Of a stretch of DNA of 64,000 bases, positions 59,116 through 64,000 are shown in pieces. This DNA is from Acidimicrobiaceae bacterium (GTDB lineage Bacteria > Actinomycetota > Acidimicrobiia > Acidimicrobiales > RAAP-2): NCBI GenBank assembly GCA_027306605.1, contig DAHUZK010000078.1, positions 62,001 through 126,000 of the forward strand, given 5' to 3'. Each line of letters opens with the position of its first letter. The stretch's first letter is position 1. The notes beneath the pieces were generated by a model, which had not been told where the DNA came from, searched no databases, and saw nothing but the letters and a program-made list of their open reading frames with translations. The translations under genes and the position numbers were made by a program.

Positions 59116-61050
59116 ATGTCGACGACCGCTGCCCCTGTCTCCGTGCATCCGCTCGCTCCCCTGCGCGCCGACGAGATCGACGCGGCGCGTCGGACGGTCC
59201 TGGCCAGCGGACTGGCCGACGTCCCCGACGACGCGGTCCGTTTCGCCTACGTCGGCCTCTGCGACCCGCCCAAGGACGTGGTGCGGGCGGTCGACCGCGG
59301 GGAGGACGTCGCCGTGGACCGGCGGGTGCGCCTGGTGGTGCTCCAGAGCCCGCAGGCGGAGGTGGTCGAGGCGATCGTGTCGGTGACCCGCGGCGAGGTC
59401 GATCGCTGGGAGGTCGTGCGCGACGTCCGGCCGGCACTCCAGATCGAGGAGTCGATCATGGTGCTGGCCGCGCTGCACGCCCACCCCGAGTGGAACGCCG
59501 CGCTCGATCGTCGGGGGATCGAGGACCGTTCCCTGGTGCAGATCGATCCGTGGCCCGCGGGCACGTTCGGCCTGGCTCACGAGGAAGGCCGGCGGATCAC
59601 GCGCTGCCTGGCCTTCCTGCGCGAGTCGAAGGAGGACAACGGCTATGCCCGCCCGCTCGAGGGGCTGGTGGCCTTCGTGGACATGGGGCGTGGCGAGGTG
59701 CTCGAGGTGCTCGACCTCGGTGTCGTGCCCTTCCCGCCCAATCACGGGAGCTACTACCCCGAGCACAACGGGCCGTTGCGCACCGACCTCAAGCCGCTCG
59801 ACATCACGCAGCCGGAGGGCCCGAGCTTCGAGGTGGAGGGCAATCTGGTCCGCTGGCAGAAGTGGTCCATGCGCCTGGGCATGGACCCGCTCGAGGGCCT
59901 GGTGCTCTACACCGTCGGCTACGAGGACGGCGGGCGCGTGCGCCCGGTGCTCTTCCGCGCCTCGGTCAGCGAGATGGTGGTGCCCTACGGCCATCCCGGG
60001 CCGACGCAGGCCTGGAAGAGCGCCTTCGACGCCGGCGAGTGGGGCCTCGGACGCATGGCCAACTCGCTGACGCTGGGCTGCGACTGCCTGGGCGAGATCT
60101 TCTACTTCGACGACGTGCACGCCGACGAGCGCGGCCGGCCGCGGACGCGGGCCAACGCCATCTGCATGCACGAGGAGGACTACGGGATCCTCTGGAAGCA
60201 CCACGACATGGTGTCGGGCCGAACCGAGGTGCGCCGTTCACGTCGCCTCGTCGTGAGCTCCATCGCCACGGTGGGCAATTACGAGTACGGCTTCTACTGG
60301 TACTTCTACATGGACGGCACCATGCAGCTCGAGGTGAAGCTGACCGGGATCATGTCGACGATGGCCGTGGCCGGCGACGACGCCGGGCCGCACGCGAAGA
60401 TGATCGCCCCCGGCCTGGCCGCCCCGTACCACCAGCACCTCTTCAACGTGCGGCTGGACATGGAGGTGGACGGTCCCGACAACGCCGTCTACGAGGTGGA
60501 CGCGCTGCCCACCGGCAACATGGGCCGCGAGGAGAACCCGTGGGGCAACGCCTTCGGGACCACGTCGACGCTGCTCGAGTCCGAGCTGGCGGCCCGGCGC
60601 GACGTCGACCCGGCGCGCAGCAGGACCTGGCGTATCGTCAACCGGGCCCGGCGCAACGCCGTGGGCGAGCCCACGGCGTACAAGCTCCTGCCCGGCTCGA
60701 CCCCGACGCTGTTGGCCGACCCCGGCTCGAGCGTGGGGCGCCGAGCCGCGTTCGCCTCGCACAACCTCTGGGTCACCCCCTTCGAACCGGAGGAACGCCG
60801 TGCCGCCGGGGACTATCCCAACCAGCACGGCGGAGGTGCCGGGCTGCCCGAGTGGACGGTACGGGACCGCCCGGTCGTCGACACCGACATCGTCGTGTGG
60901 CACACGTTCGGCGTCACCCACGTCCCGCGCCCGGAGGACTGGCCGGTGATGCCGGTCGAGTACGCGGGCTTCTCGCTGGTCCCCACCGGTTTCTTCGACC
61001 GCAACCCGGCCCTCGACGTACCGCCCTCGCCCGACCACTGTCATGGCTAG
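59116..61050 (+). CDS. Copper-containing primary-amine oxidase
   Basis: Quinoenzyme of 644 aa oxidising primary amines to aldehydes with release of NH3 and H2O2. The TPQ precursor Tyr389 is in VGNYEYGF (consensus N-Y-D/E-Y). The catalytic base Asp305 is in SAFDAGEWG. Copper His residues are in YHQHLFNVRLD and in WHTFGVTHVPRPEDWP. No signal peptide is visible, so it is probably cytoplasmic like the Arthrobacter enzymes. The 3' end overlaps the DtxR-type regulator gene by 8 nt. Confidence 0.95.
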   Translation: MSTTAAPVSVHPLAPLRADEIDAARRTVLASGLADVPDDAVRFAYVGLCDPPKDVVRAVDRGEDVAVDRRVRLVVLQSPQAEVVEAIVSVTRGEVDRWEVVRDVRPALQIEESIMVLAALHAHPEWNAALDRRGIEDRSLVQIDPWPAGTFGLAHEEGRRITRCLAFLRESKEDNGYARPLEGLVAFVDMGRGEVLEVLDLGVVPFPPNHGSYYPEHNGPLRTDLKPLDITQPEGPSFEVEGNLVRWQKWSMRLGMDPLEGLVLYTVGYEDGGRVRPVLFRASVSEMVVPYGHPGPTQAWKSAFDAGEWGLGRMANSLTLGCDCLGEIFYFDDVHADERGRPRTRANAICMHEEDYGILWKHHDMVSGRTEVRRSRRLVVSSIATVGNYEYGFYWYFYMDGTMQLEVKLTGIMSTMAVAGDDAGPHAKMIAPGLAAPYHQHLFNVRLDMEVDGPDNAVYEVDALPTGNMGREENPWGNAFGTTSTLLESELAARRDVDPARSRTWRIVNRARRNAVGEPTAYKLLPGSTPTLLADPGSSVGRRAAFASHNLWVTPFEPEERRAAGDYPNQHGGGAGLPEWTVRDRPVVDTDIVVWHTFGVTHVPRPEDWPVMPVEYAGFSLVPTGFFDRNPALDVPPSPDHCHG

Positions 61051-61756
61051 GGGCACCAAGGGCGCCCACGACCCGGACGGCCATTCGCCCCAGGAGTTCC
61101 ATCCGCCGGTCGAGGAGTACCTCGAGACGATGCTCGGCCTGGACGAGGAGGGCGTCCCGATCATCCAGGCGCGCATCGCCGAGCGGCTCGGCCGCTCGGC
61201 TCCCTCGGTTTCCGAGATGCTCGAGCGGCTCGTCGAGGACGGCTACGTCACGCGAGAGGGACGCCGGCTGACGCTCACGGGGCGCGGGCGGGCCCTGGCC
61301 GAGAAGGTGGTGCGCAAGCACCGCCTGGCCGAGCGGCTCCTCGTCGACGTCATCGGCCTCGAGTGGCACAAGGTGCACCGCGAGGCGGGCCGGTGGGAGC
61401 ACGTCATCTCCGACGACGTCGAGGCGCGGCTGGTCGAGCTCCTGGGCGACCCCGCCACCTGTCCCCACGGGAACCCGATCCCGGGCTCGCACTCGGCGGT
61501 GCCGGGCCCGGAGACGCGCCCCCTCGCCGAGGTCGGGGCGGGGGAGCGCGTGCGCCTGTTGCGCATCAGCGAAGAGGTGGAGCTCAACTTGGGCTCCTTG
61601 ACCCTGCTCGACCAAGCCGGGTTCATCCCCGGAGTCGTGGCCCGCGTCGGAGAGCACGACGCCGAGGGCAACGTGGCGGTGACCGTCGAGGGCGGTGACG
61701 AGGCGATGTCCGTGCCGTCCGCGCTGTCCGGGCGTCTGTTCGTCGGCGCGCCGTGA
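61043..61756 (+). CDS. DtxR/MntR family metal-dependent transcriptional regulator
   Basis: A 237-residue iron- or manganese-responsive repressor. The N-terminal winged helix (VEEYLETMLGLDEEG, AERLGRSAPSVSEMLERL) and the metal/dimer domain (RKHRLAERLLVDVIGLEWHKVHREA, CPHGNPIPG) are complete. An SH3-like FeoA domain forms the C terminus. The ATG lies inside the amine oxidase gene. Co-expression with a copper enzyme is unusual for this family. Confidence 0.94.
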   Translation: MARGTKGAHDPDGHSPQEFHPPVEEYLETMLGLDEEGVPIIQARIAERLGRSAPSVSEMLERLVEDGYVTREGRRLTLTGRGRALAEKVVRKHRLAERLLVDVIGLEWHKVHREAGRWEHVISDDVEARLVELLGDPATCPHGNPIPGSHSAVPGPETRPLAEVGAGERVRLLRISEEVELNLGSLTLLDQAGFIPGVVARVGEHDAEGNVAVTVEGGDEAMSVPSALSGRLFVGAP

Positions 61757-61775
61757 CGCCGCGGCCGGTGGCACC

Positions 61776-63083
61776 GTGACCGTGCGGCTGGTGGGCGACG
61801 CCGTCTTCACCGTCGACACCACCGATACCGTCCTGGCGCCGGGCGCGGTGGAGTTCGAGGCGGGCACGATCACGTGGATCGGCGATCCCCGCCGTGTCGA
61901 GCCGGCGGCGGGGACCGAGGTACGCGACCTGGGTGGCGTGCTGATGCCGGGCCTGGTCAACTGTCACGCGCACTCGCCCATGACGCTGGTGCGCAGTGCC
62001 GGCGACGGCCTTCCGCTCGACCGCTGGCTGAGCGAGTCGGTCTGGCCCAGGGAGGCCAAGCTGACGGAGGACGACGTCTACTGGGGGATGGCGCTCGGGG
62101 CGGCCGAGATGCTCTCCTACGGCGTCACGACCACCTGCGAGCAGTACCGCCACCCGGCACCGGTGACCGAGGCCCTGCTCGATACGGGCATGCGTGCCCT
62201 CTACACGGTCGCCATCTTCGACTTCGCCGACGCCGGCCCCGATGCCGGCTGGGAGGCCATGCTGGCCGGAGCCTGCGAGCTCTTCGACACGGCCGACGGC
62301 AAGGAGGGGCGGCTCGGCGTCGGGTTCGGTCCCCATGCCGCCTACACCGTCCCTCCCGAAGCCCTGCGCGCCGTGGCGGCAGAGGCGCAGCGGCGAGGCG
62401 CCCTCCTCCAGATCCACCTGTCGGAGTCGGCAGCGGAATGCCGGGTCGTCCTCGAGCGCTACGGCATGAGCGCACCGGCCCTCCTGGCATCCCAAGGCGT
62501 GCTCGACGGGCGCGTCCTGGCAGCGCACGCCGTGTGGCTGGACGAGCGGGACCGGGACCTCCTGGTGCAACACGACGTGGCGGTGGCGCACTGCCCGGGT
62601 TCGAACGGGAAGCTCGGGTCCGGGATCGCACCTCTGGCCGACCTCCTCCGGCGCGGCGTGCGCGTCGGCCTCGGGACCGACGGCCCGGCCTCCAACGACG
62701 ATCTGCACCTGTGGGACGAGATGCGCCTCGCCGCGCTCTTGGCCCGGGCCACCGCGGGCGATCCCGACGTGCTCAGCTCGCGCACCGCACTGCGGTTGGC
62801 GACGCGCGGCGGTGCGGAGGCGATGGGGCTTCCCGTCGGCGTCCTCGAGGTGGGGCGCCCGGCCGACGTCGTCCGCCTGCGCACCGACGATCCGCGGTTC
62901 ACGCCGTCGCTGGACGACGCCGAGCTCCTCGGGCACCTTGTGTGGGCGGCCGCCGGCGACCTGGTGACCGATGTCTGGGTGGCCGGGACGCCGGTCGTCG
63001 AATCCGGTCACTGCACGACGGTGGACACCGAACGTGCCCGCGCCGAAGTGGTGCAGCGCGCCCGCCGACTGCTGGACTCTTAA
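61776..63083 (+). CDS. Amidohydrolase, S-adenosylhomocysteine/5'-methylthioadenosine deaminase-like
   Basis: A 435-residue ATZ/TRZ-type amidohydrolase. Metal ligands are in LVNCHAHSPMTLVRS, LQIHLSES and AHAVWLD, with the catalytic Asp in GLGTDGPASNDDLHLWDEM. These match SAH/MTA deaminases and related chlorohydrolases. Together with the PNP gene this suggests purine-thioether salvage. The GTG start, 19 nt after the DtxR stop, gives the typical N terminus; the TAA stop is part of the -10-like box of obgE. Confidence 0.87.
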   Translation: MTVRLVGDAVFTVDTTDTVLAPGAVEFEAGTITWIGDPRRVEPAAGTEVRDLGGVLMPGLVNCHAHSPMTLVRSAGDGLPLDRWLSESVWPREAKLTEDDVYWGMALGAAEMLSYGVTTTCEQYRHPAPVTEALLDTGMRALYTVAIFDFADAGPDAGWEAMLAGACELFDTADGKEGRLGVGFGPHAAYTVPPEALRAVAAEAQRRGALLQIHLSESAAECRVVLERYGMSAPALLASQGVLDGRVLAAHAVWLDERDRDLLVQHDVAVAHCPGSNGKLGSGIAPLADLLRRGVRVGLGTDGPASNDDLHLWDEMRLAALLARATAGDPDVLSSRTALRLATRGGAEAMGLPVGVLEVGRPADVVRLRTDDPRFTPSLDDAELLGHLVWAAAGDLVTDVWVAGTPVVESGHCTTVDTERARAEVVQRARRLLDS

Positions 63084-63086
63084 GCT
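63081..63086 (+). promoter_or_regulatory. -10 box TAAGCT of obgE
   Basis: TAAGCT includes the stop codon of the deaminase gene and ends 8 nt before the obgE ATG, consistent with a leaderless transcript independent of rplU-rpmA. Confidence 0.5.
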
Positions 63087-63094
63087 CTCCGACC

Positions 63095-64000
63095 ATGCCC
63101 GGGTTCGTCGACCAGGCCCAGCTGCACGCGCGCGCCGGTGACGGGGGCGCGGGCGCGGTGTCGTGGCGGCGCGAGGCACACGTCAGCCGGGGTGGTCCCG
63201 ACGGGGGAGACGGCGGCCACGGCGGTGACGTGTGGCTGGTCGCGTCGGTCAACGAGTCCTCGTTGCTCGGGTTCCGGGACCACCCGTACCGCCGTGCCGG
63301 CAACGGCGGACACGGCTCGGGAGCCCGACGACACGGGCCGCGCGGCAAGGACCTCGACGTGCCCGTGCCGGTCGGGACCGTGGTACGCCAGCGCGACGGT
63401 GCGGTCGTGTGCGACCTCGATCGGGAGGGCTCGCGCTGCCTGGTGGCCGAGGGAGGCCAGGGCGGGCGCGGCAACGCGCGCTTCTTGTCCAACCGGCGCC
63501 GTGCCCCGGCCTTCGCCGAGCAGGGCGAGAAGGGACAGGAGCTCTGGTTCGACATGGAGCTCAAGCTGATGGCCGACGTCGCCCTGGTCGGCTTCCCCAA
63601 CGCCGGGAAGTCCACGCTCATCTCGACCGTGTCGGCGGCCAAGCCCAAGGTCGCCGACTACCCCTTCACGACGCTCGAGCCGCATCTCGGCGTGGTGCGC
63701 GTAGGCGGCGTGCGCGACGGGAGCGAGTTCGTCATGGCCGACATCCCCGGGCTGGTCGAGGGCGCGGCCGGCGGCAAGGGGCTGGGGCACCGGTTCCTGC
63801 GTCACATCGAGCGGGCCCGGGTCCTGGTGGTCCTGCTCGACCTGGCCGCACCCGGAGTGGGTGGCGAGGCCCCGTCGAGCCAGCTCCGAGTCCTCCTGGC
63901 CGAGCTCGGCTCCTACCGGCCCGAGTTGCTCGAGCGGCCGCGCCTCGTGGTCGGCAGCAAGGACGACGTGGCCGCCGACGCCGAGAGCGTGTGCGACCTC
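63095..64000 (+). CDS. obgE: GTPase ObgE/CgtA, 3'-truncated by window edge
   Basis: Ribosome-assembly GTPase; the first 302 residues are present. The Gly-rich Obg fold fills about residues 1-157 (GDGGAGAVSWRREAHVSRGG, RGGNA-type loops). G1 is GFPNAGKST (about 166-174), switch I includes DYPFTTLEP, G3 is DIPGLVEGA. The rest of the G domain and C-terminal domain continue outside. It normally follows rpmA directly; here 5.2 kb of metabolic genes lie between. Confidence 0.97.
   Translation, partial: MPGFVDQAQLHARAGDGGAGAVSWRREAHVSRGGPDGGDGGHGGDVWLVASVNESSLLGFRDHPYRRAGNGGHGSGARRHGPRGKDLDVPVPVGTVVRQRDGAVVCDLDREGSRCLVAEGGQGGRGNARFLSNRRRAPAFAEQGEKGQELWFDMELKLMADVALVGFPNAGKSTLISTVSAAKPKVADYPFTTLEPHLGVVRVGGVRDGSEFVMADIPGLVEGAAGGKGLGHRFLRHIERARVLVVLLDLAAPGVGGEAPSSQLRVLLAELGSYRPELLERPRLVVGSKDDVAADAESVCDL

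Overview
The window is high-GC, gene-dense chromosomal DNA from an actinobacterium, most likely of class Acidimicrobiia. Three things support this: the tig-clpP-clpX-folC-ndk-mreBCD-mrdA-rne-rplU-rpmA-obgE gene order, a protein starting with a W-W-x-A-S-D-G-K-W-Y-P-P motif that I associate with Acidimicrobiia, and many start codons placed 6-10 nt behind a TANNNT box, as in actinobacterial leaderless mRNAs. The class assignment is an inference.

Layout. 1-8.3 kb: catabolic genes (aldehyde dehydrogenase, D-aminoacylase-like amidohydrolase, peptidase E-like, hydroxyacid dehydrogenase, FGGY kinase, Zn alcohol dehydrogenase, SDR). 8.4-18.1 kb: three tRNAs (His, Arg, Pro), an ~0.7 kb scar bounded by a duplicated tRNA-Arg 3' end, an FkbM methyltransferase, two DHA2-type exporters, a LOG protein, a DUF3089 hydrolase and an orphan ParA. 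18.2-39.7 kb: a block of stress, hypoxia and redox genes. 39.7-42.6 kb: a second D-aminoacylase-like protein and small genes. 42.7-57.8 kb: conserved proteostasis, cell-shape and RNA/ribosome genes. 57.9-63.1 kb: a purine-salvage, amine oxidase and metal-regulator block inserted between rpmA and obgE. obgE runs off the right edge.

The most interesting part is the 18-40 kb block. It looks like a compact counterpart of the mycobacterial DosR (DevR) dormancy regulon. It holds a DevR-like response regulator, a divergent single-GAF DevS-like kinase, five UspA-type proteins, a WS/DGAT (Tgs-like) acyltransferase, an HTH-PPOX flavin protein, and an arginine deiminase-carbamate kinase pair. Intergenic copies of a GGGACCTTNGTCCC box, close to the mycobacterial DosR box, sit in front of several of these genes. 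In two promoters the box edge lies exactly 37 nt from the start codon, and a third promoter shares the same box/-35/-10 spacing. The products would give ATP from arginine, storage lipid and stress proteins under low oxygen.

Inside the same block is a seven-gene operon (31.0-37.0 kb) in which every junction is a 4-nt stop/start overlap. It encodes a small membrane protein, ApbE, a ferric-reductase-like haem b protein, a NuoF-like FMN/Fe-S protein, a ferredoxin, a phosphodiester-glycosidase-like protein and a UbiA-family prenyltransferase. An OmpR/HK two-component system lies directly upstream. It looks like a flavin/haem electron-transfer module.
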